Assembly: GCF_020497125.1 (NCBI RefSeq)
Contig: NC_059073.1
Coordinates: 13,475,225 to 13,539,224, forward strand
DNA from: Mauremys mutica
Taxonomy: Eukaryota > Chordata > Testudines > Geoemydidae
Length of the DNA: 64,000 nt
Direction of reading: 5' to 3'
The position numbers were made by a program, and so were the translations under genes. Positions 1-10,289 of this stretch are shown here, in pieces (the first letter of the stretch is position 1; the number at the start of each line of letters is the position of its first letter). The notes under the pieces were generated by a model. The model searched no databases. It saw only the letters and a list, made by a program, of their open reading frames with translations, and had not been told where the DNA came from.

Positions 1-1374
1 CAGTTTATGGTCTTCCTCCTGTCATTGCCTTTTTATTTTATGACATTACCTCCAGTTTGTCCTGATTATTTCATCTTAGTTGTTAGAGGTTAACCCTGGC
101 CTGAAGGTTTGAATCCAGATTCAATTTTTCCCCAAATTTGTAAATATTTGGAGTTAGAATTTTGATTTGGTCTGTTATAGAGCTGGAGGAAGGAGGCAGC
201 TTTAAAGTTTAGATCCAAATTTCCCCAAAGTTATGGAGTGTTTTTGTGTGGAGGTCTGTGTGGGTATAAGGTGAGAAAGCCGTTTAAGTTTGTTTGCTAC
301 ATAAGCTTGGGAATTCTTGTAAGTGAATGTCACTGTGAAACTGAATAAATTGTCATCAAGTATGAGGTTTAATACTATAAGTAATAGTAAGTAATATGTT
401 TACAACTACTACTAAAGTGAAGTAGAAGTCTGTTTAGTTCTGGCTTGGTGGTGGTACTTCATAGTATCATTACGTGCTTATGTTCCTGCTTGTGTACTTG
501 CTTTTTTCTCTTCCTCTATCAATAGTACCACTAGTAGGTTTCCCCATACACTTGTAGCATGCATTTGAGCTCCAAGATTCTTACTTATTTAGTCCCACTC
601 TGGTATTTTGTTTTATAGCAGGTGTTATTTTTGGCAATACATATATCTTGAGAGAGAGAGAGAGAAACGCATATCAGGCAATTTCAAGATTTTGCTCATA
701 AACTGCCAAAGTTGCCTTGTGGTACTGGGTGCCATTTTTCCTTTTGATTACTGTTGATTGTAGAGACTTTACATATAAATAATTACAATACCAATACGTT
801 CTTACTTCACGAGTATAACCTAGCAAAGTACATGTACACATGCACACAGAGTATTAATATTATTCATCACTCTCTCTGCTGTTCTTTCCTGATCATTACA
901 CTCTAGTTTTGGGTTAATCCTGCTACAAAATTAATCCATCTGCCCAACCTCCAAACCTAGAAGATCCACAGGATGCCAGTCCCTTTGCAGGCCAAACCCC
1001 AAGCAGGTGTCTTTCCTCCCCAATGCCTGGTGGCAAGCACCAATGGAGCTATGTTACAAGGGAGTCCTTGGGCTGCAGCTGACCCAGGAACATCCCTTAA
1101 AGATGTATCCCCATTGTGTAAGGTTCTCGGTGCGAGAGCTGATACAGTCCCAGGCTGGGGAAAATCTGTGCCAAGCAGAAGTGGATGTTGTGCATTTCCC
1201 AGTCCTCTCACAAAGTCATTCTTTGCTCTTTCTTCTCACAGATATCTTAACTCTATGGAGAGCTCTGTAGGGTCCTGGCAAGGGGAGAATAACACAATGG
1301 AGGTGTCTGGTGCTTCTTTCTCAGGAGGGTCTCCTTGTTGCAGGTTGTATGTAGGGACAGATTAAATGTTACTA

Positions 1375-1505
1375 ATGGTAATAGCAGGGCCCTGGGAATA
1401 GGGATTGCTGGATTCTCTTCCTGAGTCTGCCATAAACTTGTGGTGTGTTCTTGGAAACGTCTCTGCACTAATATCTGCCTCAGTCTATCCATTGGTAAAA
1501 TAGAT
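1375..1505 (+). repeat. MIR SINE remnant
   Basis: The order of words matches the MIR core and tail: a 'ggattct..tcctgagtctgcca' block, then 'gtgttcttgg', then 'gcctcagtctatccattggtaaaat', which parallels the MIR phrase for cautious counting of 'cctcagtttccccatctgtaaaat'. It is heavily diverged, as expected of this ancient amniote SINE. Confidence 0.6.
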
Positions 1506-4225
1506 TTAAAAGCACTTATGTATTTCAGAAGGATGTTAAAGGTTGGCTAATTCTTTGCAAAGTAATGGCTTATTAAATGCAAAGTAACCTCAGATGGGAA
1601 GGTTCTGTATAAATAAGTACAAAATATATGGTTATTCAATATTGATTAGCTTTTCGATTGGAAATGTTGCGTCTCTTAATGGAAACTTTGTTTTGTTTTA
1701 ATAGGTTATTTCCTTTGATTGCTCTGCTTCATGCCAGCCTCATATTTGACAGTGCATTAGTATCTTTTATTTAGTAGAGCTTTAATTACACATCACAGAT
1801 TTTATAAGGATGGAAAAATACATTTAATTAAGACCAGAACCTGTTGGTCTTCATGTTGTTTAATATGTTTCTTTGCCATTTTCCATAAGCAACAGTTAAA
1901 GTGCTACTTAATGCAGGTATAGAGCATTCTTCATTACCAAGTGGGAGTCAGTGGAAATTTATTAATTGTTTGCCTTAACACTGTATCATTCTAAATACAG
2001 TTCAGCTGATTACTGAATATCACTAAATATCACTCTCAATGTGACATGGTTTTATAGAGAACACATTTGATGGTGCTGGGCAATTAAAGATGTTCTGAAT
2101 TACTAAAGAAAAGCTTCAGACTTTTATGTTTTGATTTTTCTTATCACTGACTCTAATTATATTATTAGGAGGTGTTTAGTAGCAAGTGATATTTCCTTAT
2201 AAACCCAAAGTCCGTATGTTCTTTGCTTACAGAAATATTAGAAGTTTGGTCACAGCCTGAGACTGTTATTTTAAATTTTTCTTATAATGTCTAAAAATAG
2301 TTGCTCAAACTTTATACGTACACAGAGGTGAGCTTTAAAACTAAACATTTTCAGGTAGACCAGTCCTTTCTGTAGACTTTTTGCTAGTTTGCTTGAAAAT
2401 GTTTTTAGACATTTAAAACCTGTATTGGACTTAGTGGGGTCTCTGTTTTGTTTAAAGTGGAACTAATTAACTAGAATACAAAAAATGTTGAACCAGAAGA
2501 CACACGCTTAGCTTCCCAACACAATGACACTTCCTTTTATCTCTCCTTTTTTCCACACTCCTTTATACGTTCTCTTGCATTGTCAGCTGTTAAGGGTAGG
2601 GTCCTGATCTAATCCTTCTGCAGTGACCCTAGCAGACTATAGGATCTATAAAAATAATAATACCCCGTAAATTAATGTGGATACACCTCCGTAGCTGGTG
2701 TACATTCCCTGCTTACTCCTGAATATAGTATATAAAACAAGGCAGACCCTTTGTTACTGTATGTAATTACCTGATTACAAATGATTGATTGAAATGCTAG
2801 TAAAAAAAATATGAAAAGACTTGCTCTTGAACATTCTATCCATCTGTTTTCCTTGTCTAACATAATTGTTTTAAGGAGTGTTAGAAATAAGGCTAAATCA
2901 GGGTAAGCACTTTTGATAATTCCACCTGTTATTGTTAACTGGAAGTCTTTATTGCCAAATATTAAAAGTAATTTTATAAATTCTGTGGCTTGAGTGACAG
3001 TTTGTTCTTTTGATAATTATACTTTGATTTCTCTGCAACATATTATAACCTGAGATATGTAATGACAAGGATTTCCAGAAACAGGCAGAGAGAAAATAAT
3101 TGTGTTAAAGAATTAAGTTCCGCTTTCTGTGGAAGCTGTCTTGGTGAACAAAACGTTTCAAGAGCATTACTGTGATAAATATGATTTTCTTTAGTGTTCT
3201 GTGGTTTATCACTAAAACATTTCTGCCCAATGTAATGAAGTCTTGATATTTAGAGTGTCAAGTGGTCAGATGGCAATTTCACATTAGGGCATTGGTTTGC
3301 TTTATTTATTTTTTGGATTGGTTAGTTAGGAGGAAAAGCCATGGAGGGAACACTCAATAGTGATTGAATTTCACCGATTGACTGATATTTTCAGAGTAAA
3401 TTCACCCACCCAGCTGTGTGGTTCCTTGGTGTAAACTATAGGAGAACCAGACATTTATCTTATTGCAGATTTCGAACTGGTTCTGTTTGATTCCATTGGA
3501 AAATGAATAGCTGCTAGGATTATTTAAGACCTGAAATCTAAATTTTCGTGCTCTGAGTATGGATCTCCTATATTTTAAATAAGTTGATATTTTTGGTCTT
3601 CATTGAGATATGAACCACCTCTACCATCTCTGATTTTACATGCTCATTGTTTAATTTGGGATTAATCTGGAAATCATCTAAAATCCAATGCTTGATATTA
3701 AGGACTTTGTACAATTGCCAAGGAAAGAAATTTGATTTAATAAATACCTTCTGAACTGCAACTCTTCCAGTAAATGTGTCTCTTTTGGGAAGGTGATAGA
3801 ATGCAAATGTGTAGGTAGAATGCTAGAAGTATAGAAAATTGTATTCTATGCCCCCCCCAGAGGATCCCCATTCTTTGTGTTGTCCTCTCTCTTTAATGAG
3901 TCACTTATATTCTTCTTTGGGTAATGTCCCTATGGGTGCTTCACTGTAGGTATGTCTGTGTCCCTGCACTGCTGATTGGAAAACTTTGGTAGCAGTCTGT
4001 TCAGTCTGCAAATGGGCTGTTCCTTGTCTGCCACAAGGGTAGCCAGGGTGCGCAGGCAACCCTCCTCAGTTCCTTCTCAACCACCCAGGCTAGAGACAGA
4101 GCTAGAGCTGTCCATTCATGGAACGTTAACTCTTAGAATTGCTAATTTTAGCTTCTTTTGAAGTTTTTTTCCTGTCTTTACTTCGTTTACATTTTATTTT
4201 GTCTATCGCCTAAAAAAATATAGGA

Positions 4226-4512
4226 AAAGAAGAAAAGAAAAATACTGTCTTCCATTGACCCCCTGTGGCTTCAAAAAGTGCCTCAGTTGCAAGGAATCTA
4301 TCCCAGTGACTGATGGACACTTGCAGTGCATTCGCTGCTTGGCAGAGAAACACATTCCATAGAAGTGTAGCTTGTGTCAACAACTGAAGCCCAGATCCAG
4401 GAAGGACAGAGAACTGAATTTCAAACTCATAGTCATGGAGTCAGCCCTTCAGCCACTGGAGTCCCGGCAGGAGCTCTCACCGCAGTCCTCCACTTCAAAG
4501 TGAGGTGAGCTC
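4226..4512 (+). pseudogene. DIRS gag-like N-terminal fragment
   Basis: The frame through 4271 reads FKKCLSCKESIPVTDGHLQC, followed by C-x2-C pairs (IRCLAEKHIP, then after a stop KCSLCQQLKPRSRKDREL). This is the cysteine-rich motif plus basic stretch found near the start of vertebrate DIRS gag-like proteins. An in-frame TAG lies at 4360-4362 and another stop near 4501. The rest of gag is deleted, and RT sequence follows within about 180 bases. The same motif in a cousin copy is at 16197-16290. Confidence 0.7.
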
Positions 4513-4689
4513 AGAGAAACGCCTGCGAGCCACTCATGTAAGGCCTCTAAGAAAAGGTCCTCGAGTCCCCATAGTGAGCCCCAGTTGAGCTGGAAACTAT
4601 CACAGGCTTGGTGTCAGTATCACTGATCACTGATTTCTGGTGCACAATGGATCTTTTGGTCACTGATGCACCGGACTCTGTTCGGAATG

Positions 4690-5600
4690 GGTAACCTCCA
4701 ACAAATGAGTGCTCAAGATCATCCGAGTTGACTACTCCATCCATTTCTCCTCTCTCTTCCCTCCCAAACACCCTTCCCTGTCCCTCTTCAGGGCCCTGTC
4801 TCATGAGAGCCTGCTACGTCAGGAGATAAACCATGACCTCAGCGTAGGAACCATAGAGCCAGTCCCCCCACATCTCATCGGCAGAGGCTTCTACTCTCGT
4901 TACTTCCTGACACCAAAGAAAAAAGGTGGTTGGAGATTCATACTAGACTTCAGAGCACTAAACAAGTTTATCAAAGCTCAGAAGTTCAAGATGATCACAT
5001 TATCAATGATCAATCCAGAGTTGGAAAAAAGAGACTGATTCTCGGCCCTCGACCTCCAAGATGCATATTTTCACATCGTGATCGTACTGAACCACAGATG
5101 TCATCTCAGGTTTATGCTAGGTCAAGACCACTATCAATTCAGAGTACTTCATTTTGGCCTCTCATTGGCTCCCAGAGTATTCTCCAAGGTCCTTACAGTA
5201 GTGGCAGCCCACTTACGATCTCAAGGCATTATGATTTATGGACAACTGCCTTCTCGGGGCACGGGCCTTTGCAGAGGCCCAGTGAGTCACTTAAACTACA
5301 CTGGACCTGTTTCAGAATTTGGTCCTATAGATCAACAAACAAAAATTGACATTAACACTGGTAAGAGGCTAGAATTCATAGGAGCTGACTCCATTCAGGC
5401 AAAGGTGCTCCTCCCCCATCACAGATTTCTCAGTCTCTTCTTGCTGATAGACAGTACAATCCAGCCCCAAATTTCGGCCAAACATTACCTCCAGCTCCTG
5501 GGGAATATGGCCGTGGGTGCATCGGTGGTTGCTCAAGCCAGACTATGGATGAGATGCCTCCAAGCATGGTGTGGTTTGATTTAGAGGTTGAACAGAGAGA
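4690..5600 (+). pseudogene. DIRS reverse transcriptase fragment
   Basis: From about 4709 the frame reads the RT fingers motif TPKKKGGWRFILDFRALNKF (about 4911-4970), then an in-frame TGA at 5036-5038. The same frame then gives motif A (FSALDLQDAYFHIV, 5039 onward) and FRVLHFGLSLAPRVFSKVL (about 5137-5195). The polymerase motif C region follows near 5240-5285 in a shifted frame, with the second aspartate of the usual DD pair replaced (reads DNCLLGARAFAEA). The chain then resumes as LEFIGADSIQAK near 5368. A stop, a frameshift and an altered catalytic pair make it non-functional. The RxxLDFRxLN and LHFGLSLAP motifs separate DIRS RT from the CR1 RTs elsewhere in the window. Confidence 0.85.
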
Positions 5601-5649
5601 ATATAAACAAAGTACTATTGATGTGTACCAGGGTCAAGCAATCCTGGGA

Positions 5650-6150
5650 CTGATGGAAAGACTCAATAAATGTCTGTTGGGGAACTCTGTTTTATTCAGT
5701 CTTCTCCATCTCTACTCTTGACCACCCTTGCATCCCTCATAGGATGGGGTACACATCTCAATTGTGGCACAATACAAGGCAAATGGTCTTCAGCAAAGAC
5801 ATACCTCCACACCAACCTGCTTGAACTCAGAGCTGTCAGAAATGCTTATCAAACACACACATGTAAGGGTCATGGGTAGACAATATGGCCTGGACGTATT
5901 ATATAAACCATCAGGGAGGTTCCAGATCACATTCCCTGTATGTAGAAGCACTAAAACTATGGAACTGTTGCATCTCCAAGAATACCTTAAGATCAGTGGC
6001 CTGCTTACAAGTAATATACAACACAATGAACAGTCTTAGCCACAAATTCCAACACAACTACAAATGGGAGATAGATTTGGTAGTACTCCACAACATATTC
6101 CGACAATGGGGGACACCGATAATAGACCTATTTGCTAATTACTAGAACAA
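5650..6150 (+). pseudogene. DIRS RNase H and following region, broken
   Basis: Frame pieces read GWGTHL near 5730, then WTYYINHQGGSRSHSLYVEA (5886 onward) and FRQWGTPIIDLFANY (about 6099-6143). These match the order of blocks between RT and recombinase in vertebrate DIRS polyproteins, including the 'D-N-x-x-x-x-Y-I-N-x-Q-G-G' type segment. Stops and frame changes separate the blocks, and several stretches are missing. Confidence 0.65.
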
Positions 6151-6439
6151 GAAATGTCCTTAGTACTGCTTCAGAGAAGGGATTGGATGACATTCCATGG
6201 AAGAGGCTTTCCTCCTTCCATGGCACAAGGGCCTTCTTTAAGCCTTTCCCCTATTGCCTCTATTACTAAAGGTCCTGTTGAAAGCTGAAGGAGCAAACAT
6301 CATACTGATTGCTCCCACCTGGCCCAGACAGGCCCTTACCTATCACAGCTGGCACTATGACCACCGATGACTATTCTAATCACTCCTTACCTTTTATCAC
6401 AGAACGAGAGAGACACTCTCCATCCCAACCTCTGGATTC

Positions 6440-7345
6440 TGCAGCTCAGAGCCTGGCTCCTTCGTAGTTCCAGCACAGAGAGACATCTTTTTCTGAGGAG
6501 ATCCAGAAGGTGTTATTGCACAGTAGGAAAGGAGCTACTTGCCATACCTATTTACAGAAATGGAAGAGATTCCAGATCTGGTGGGATCCCTACTGCATCC
6601 ACCTTACCTGTGATTCTAGACTACCTATTGACTCTTAAAAAGTTGCGACTCTCTATCAGTTCGCTGAAGGTTCATCTAGCAGCAGTTGGAACCTTCCATC
6701 AGCAGGTAGAAGGATATTCAATCTTCTTCCATCCGATTACAAAGAGGTTTCTCAAAGGCATAGCAAAATCTCTTCCTACAACCCAGACCTCCCACTCAAT
6801 GGGATCTCAACCTAGTATTAAAAGGTCTGACTAGGCCACCATTTGAACCCAGGGCCACTTGTTCATTACTCATCTTTCCATGAAGATGGCATTCCTCATT
6901 GCCATCACCTCTGCAAGGAGGATTGGGGAAATAGCTGCTTTGATGGTGCATCCCCCTTTTACTATGTTCTTCCTTGACAAAGTCATGCTTAGACCACATC
7001 CAAAGTTCACTCCCAAGGTGACTTCCACATTCTACATAAATCAGCGTATTCAGCTTCCAGCCGTTTATCCCAAAGGATAATAGGGAAGTCATCTTCCATA
7101 CATTCAACGTGAGGAGAGCCTTGGCCTTCTGTTTGGACAGGCCAAGAGTCTTCAGAAAATCCCTGAGACTTTCTCTCCATTGCAGATCGGTCAAAAGGTA
7201 CATCAATTTCAGCTCAGAGACTAACTATGCCATCCTGGGGGATTTGGCTGCAAATACCAAATTCAGTGCCACAGTACTATCATCCATATCAGACTTGACT
7301 CCAAAGTCCCAGACTCCAGTAGTGGGCACTGCTCGGGAGTCACCT
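6440..7345 (+). pseudogene. DIRS tyrosine recombinase remnant
   Basis: This sits at the 3' end of the DIRS coding region, the expected place for the tyrosine recombinase. DIRS elements use the enzyme to integrate a circular DNA intermediate, without an integrase. Readable pieces include LDYLLTLKKLRLSISSLKVHLAAV (about 6619-6690) and AFLIAITSARRIGEIAAL (6889 onward), which has the helix with the first catalytic arginine. The downstream H-x-x-R and nucleophilic Tyr are not in one frame; at least four frame changes or stops interrupt the block. It is inactive. Confidence 0.65.
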
Positions 7346-7392
7346 ACAATGGAGCACCCATAGGGACACTACTCAAAGAAGAAAAAGAAATT

Positions 7393-7672
7393 ACCTTGTG
7401 CAGTAACGATGGTTCTTCAAGATGTTTGTTCCTATGGGTGCTCCATGGCCCCCCCACGTCCCTCCCCACTGAGGAGTTCTAATAGTTGACTGGAGTAGAG
7501 AAGGAACTGAGGAGGGATTGCCCGCGTGTGCTGGCTAGCCTCGTGGCAGGTGAGGAGCAGTGCATGCGTGGGCTGGATGGACTGCTCCCAAAGTTCTCCG
7601 AATAGCAGTACAGAGATGCAGACACACCCATAGAGAGACACATCTTGAAGAACCATGGTTACTGCACAAGGT
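7393..7672. repeat. Inverted arms of the DIRS 3' end region
   Basis: The 48 bases at 7393-7440 are the reverse complement of 7625-7672 at about 43 positions. Both hold the word ttcttcaagatg and cctatgggtg or a near match. They flank a 184-base GC-richer middle. This fits the terminal and internal complementary repeats of DIRS elements, which template end-to-end circle formation. Confidence 0.75.
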
Positions 7673-8015
7673 GAGTTAACTTCTTGTCTTACCTAATCTT
7701 CCCTGTAGTACATGTGAGGCAGTTGTATTTTTAATGTGGTTGCCACAGGACAGTGATACAAATGTATGAGCTTTTAAAATGTCATCCTAAAACATTTCTC
7801 TCCTCTTTCTCTTTGTGAAAAAATACAGAATAGTTCCCACCTCCAGGTAAAAAGAACAGGAGTACTTCTGGCACCTTAGAGACTAACAAATTTATTTGAG
7901 CTTAAGCTTTCATGGGCTAGACTTCATCAGATGCATAGAACATGGAACATATAGTAAGAAGATAGATATACATACAGAGAACATAAGAAGGTGAAAGTTG
8001 CCATACCGACTCTAA

Positions 8016-8300
8016 GGGTACGTCCATACTACCCGCCCGGATCGACGGGTAGCGATCGACTTCTCGGAGTTCAATATATCGCGTCTCATCTAGACGCGAT
8101 ATATCGAACTCCGAACGCGCTCCCGTCGACTCTGGAACTCCACCACCGCAAACGGCGGTGGTGAAGTCGACGGGGGAGCCGCGGACTTCGATCCCGCGCC
8201 ATGAGGACGGGTAAGTACTTCGAACTAAGGTACTTCGAGTTCAGCTCGTAGCTGAACTTGCGTACCTTAGTTCGAACCCCTCCCCTAGTGTAGACCAGGC
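8016..8300. mobile_element. Harbinger-like MITE with three hairpins, inserted in the Penelope-like element
   Basis: This 285-base GC-rich element is flanked by TAA at 8013-8015 and 8301-8303, the 3-base duplication expected for PIF/Harbinger. The ends (gggtacgtccatactac and ctagtgtagaccaggc) are loosely inverted. Three hairpins lie inside: 8065-8086 with 8092-8113 (21 of 22 paired), 8122-8130 plus 8141-8149 with 8155-8163 plus 8166-8174, and 8219-8276 (a near-continuous stem with a 3-base tip). It is non-coding. Relatives by end sequence are at 27048-27298, 27337-28528, 31412-31645 and 54626-54904. Confidence 0.75.
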
Positions 8301-8499
8301 TAATTAATTATCAGCAGGAGAAAAAAAACTTCTGTAGTGATAATCAATATGGCCCATTTCAGACAGTTGATAAGAAGGTGTGAGAATACTTAACATGGGG
8401 AAATCGTCAATTTGTGTAATGACCCAGCCACTCCCAGTCTCTATTCAAGCCCAAGTTAATGGTATCTAGTTTGCAAATTAATTCCAGTTCAGCAGTTTC

Positions 8500-8703
8500 T
8501 CATTGGAGTCTGTTTTTGAAGCTTTTCTGTTGCAAAATTGTCACCTTTAAGTCTGTTACTGAGTGACCAGAGAGGTGGAAGTAGTCTCCTACTGGTTTTT
8601 GAATGTTGTGATTCCTGATGTCAGTTTTGTGTCCATTTATTCTTTTGCATAGAGATTGTCCAGTTTGGCCAATGTACATGGCAGAGGGGCATTGCTGGCA
8701 CAT
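8500..8703 (-). pseudogene. GIY-YIG endonuclease domain of the Penelope-like element
   Basis: The - strand frame reads MCQQCPSAMYIGQTGQSLCK, continuing RINGHKTDIRNH. It has the C-x2-C pair, the YIG half of the GIY-YIG signature with the downstream QTG, and the conserved R and H that follow. The domain nicks target DNA for target-primed insertion of these elements. It is cut from the linker block (8637-9122) by a frame change, so no fused RT-endonuclease can be made. Confidence 0.85.
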
Positions 8704-9122
8704 GATGGCATATATCTCATTGGTAGGTGTGCAGGTGAATGAGCCCCTGATGGCGTGGCTGATGTGATTAGGTCTTGTGAGGGTGTCACTTGAATAGATA
8801 TGTGGACAGAGCTGGCATTGGGCTTTGTTGCAAGGATGGTTCCTGGGTTAGTGTTTTTGTTGTGTGGTGTGTAGTTGCTGGTGAGTATTTGCTTCAGGTT
8901 GGGGGGCTGTCTGTAAGCGAGGACTGGTCTGTCTCCCAAGATTTGTGAGAATAAGGGATTGTCTTTCAGGATAGGCTGTAGATCTTTGATGATGCGCTGG
9001 AGAGGTTTTAGTTGGGGGCTCAAGGTGACGGCTAGTGGCGTTGTGTTGTTTTCTTCGTTGGGCCTGTCCTGTAGTAGGTGACTTCTGGGTACTCTTCTGG
9101 CTCTGTCAATCTGTTTTTTCAC
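8637..9122 (-). pseudogene. Penelope-like linker between RT and endonuclease
   Basis: This 161-residue open stretch lies on the - strand between the RT and GIY-YIG blocks. It contains RVPRSHLLQD, then SPQLKPLQRIIKDLQPIL and DRPVLAYRQPPNLKQILTSN. These phrases are typical of the thumb/linker of vertebrate Penelope-like proteins, where 'P-L-x-x-Y-R-x-x-x-N-L-x-x-I-L' is a common block. It has no catalytic residues. It overlaps the endonuclease block in another frame, which shows a frameshift near 8640-8700. Confidence 0.75.
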
Positions 9123-9321
9123 TTCAGCAGGTGGGTATTGTAGTTTTTAAGAATGCTTGATAGAGATCTTGTAGGTGTTTGTCTCTGTCTGAGGGATTGG
9201 AGCAAATGCAGTTGTATCTTAGAGCTTGGCTGTAGACAATGGACTGTGGTGTGTCCTGGATGGAAAGTGGAGGCATGTAGGTAAGTATAGCAGTCAGTAG
9301 GTTTCCAGTATAGGGTGTTGT

Positions 9322-9655
9322 TTATGTGACCATCCTTATTAGCACAGTGGTGTCAAGGAAATGGACCGCTTGTGTGGATTGGTCCAGGCTGAGGTTGATG
9401 GTGGGATGGAAATTATTGAAATAATGGTGAAACTCCTCAAGGGCTTCTTTTCCATGGGTCCAGGTGATGAAGATGTCATCAATGTAGTGCAAGTAGAGTA
9501 GGGGCGTTAGGGGACAAGAGCTAAGGAAGAGTTGTTCTAGGTCAGCCATAAAAATGCTGGCATATTGTGGGACCATGTGGGTACCCATAACAGTGCCACT
9601 GACTTGAAGGTATATATTGTCCCCAAATGTAAAATAGTTGTGGGTGAGGACAATT
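9322..9655 (-). pseudogene. Penelope-like RT fragment (palm motifs)
   Basis: The - strand frame reads VMGTHMVPQYASIFMADLEQ and then LLYLHYIDDIFITW, the YxDD-type catalytic box of a reverse transcriptase. It is followed by FHPTINLSLDQSTQAVHFLD, the conserved downstream block of Penelope-like RTs. The catalytic DD pair is intact. The fingers domain is missing at the truncated 5' end, and the frame is lost after about 9322. Confidence 0.85.
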
Positions 9656-9689
9656 TCTCACTTAAATCTGAGTGTGCATGTTGAATCTT

Positions 9690-9910
9690 ATAAAGCTCGC
9701 AGGACTAAGTTCAAAACCTGGTTCTGACACTAACTTCTTCTGTGACTTGAGAAAATTGCATATGTGCCCTATTTCAAATTCTGATGTCAGGTACATCAAT
9801 GTAAATTCTGAGTAACTTCACTGAAATTTCGCCATCTGTAAACGGGGGATACTATAACTTATCTCACCACTTAGAGGGGTATTGTGAAGCTTAGTTAATG
9901 TTAGCAAAAT
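9690..9910 (+). repeat. MIR SINE remnant with inserted sequence
   Basis: The phrases 'acctggttctgacactaacttcttctgtgacttgag' and 'ccatctgtaaacgggggatactataacttatctcacc..' match the MIR core and its 3' end. About 60 unrelated bases separate them. Confidence 0.65.
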
Positions 9911-10289
9911 TCTTCATGGATTAAAAGAACTATACAAATACTGCTTACTATCGTTACTCTGAAGAGCTTCAGGAATCTGAATTTATTTTAGATCAATACA
10001 TTTCAAATGATTAATTAAAATTAATTAAAATTGTGACCTAAGGTGCAGAATCTGGGTAAGTAGCTTTTTTTGATCTGCCAAGAAAAAAACAAATAGAAGC
10101 TATACATACATGTTATAAGGTATTTCTTCTTGATAATTCATTTCTGTGAATTCACAGAAAACTAAATTAAAAGATTCTAAGTTGATTTACACATAATCTG
10201 GTGGTAGCTGGGGTACATGTCCCATTGAAAAAGAAGCTCCTACACTATTGAACTGGTATAGCAAGAACAGTCCCCCCATGCAAGATAAT

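Larger units (their letters stand above)
3908..7672 (+). mobile_element. DIRS-type tyrosine-recombinase retrotransposon, internally deleted
   Basis: In order on the + strand the element holds a 5' leader, a gag start with zinc-finger cysteines, reverse transcriptase, an RNase H region, a tyrosine-recombinase region and complementary end repeats. The left end near 3912-3946 (ttcttctttgggtaatgtccctatgggtgc) is inverted near 7349-7384. This is the inverted-repeat architecture of DIRS elements, not the direct LTRs of Gypsy or retroviruses. Most of gag is missing between about 4512 and 4690, and every coding block has stops or frameshifts. The element is dead. Its ends repeat at 37197-37262, and relatives lie at 15866-18890 and 61763-63855. 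Confidence 0.85.
7856..9655 (-). mobile_element. Penelope-like retroelement, 5'-truncated
   Basis: Read on the - strand it runs RT (9655 to about 9322), linker (about 9300 to 8640), GIY-YIG endonuclease (about 8703 to 8500), then a 3' tail to 7856. That order, RT followed by GIY-YIG, is diagnostic of endonuclease-bearing Penelope-like elements. The 5' part of the RT is missing, and a MITE (8016-8300) interrupts the tail. Frame changes separate the three coding blocks. Confidence 0.85.

Noticed and set aside
957..1365. Overlapping open frames on both strands, up to 130 residues
   Set aside because: Three frames are open at once in a locally GC-richer patch; no family motif, splice context or repeat of known coding type.
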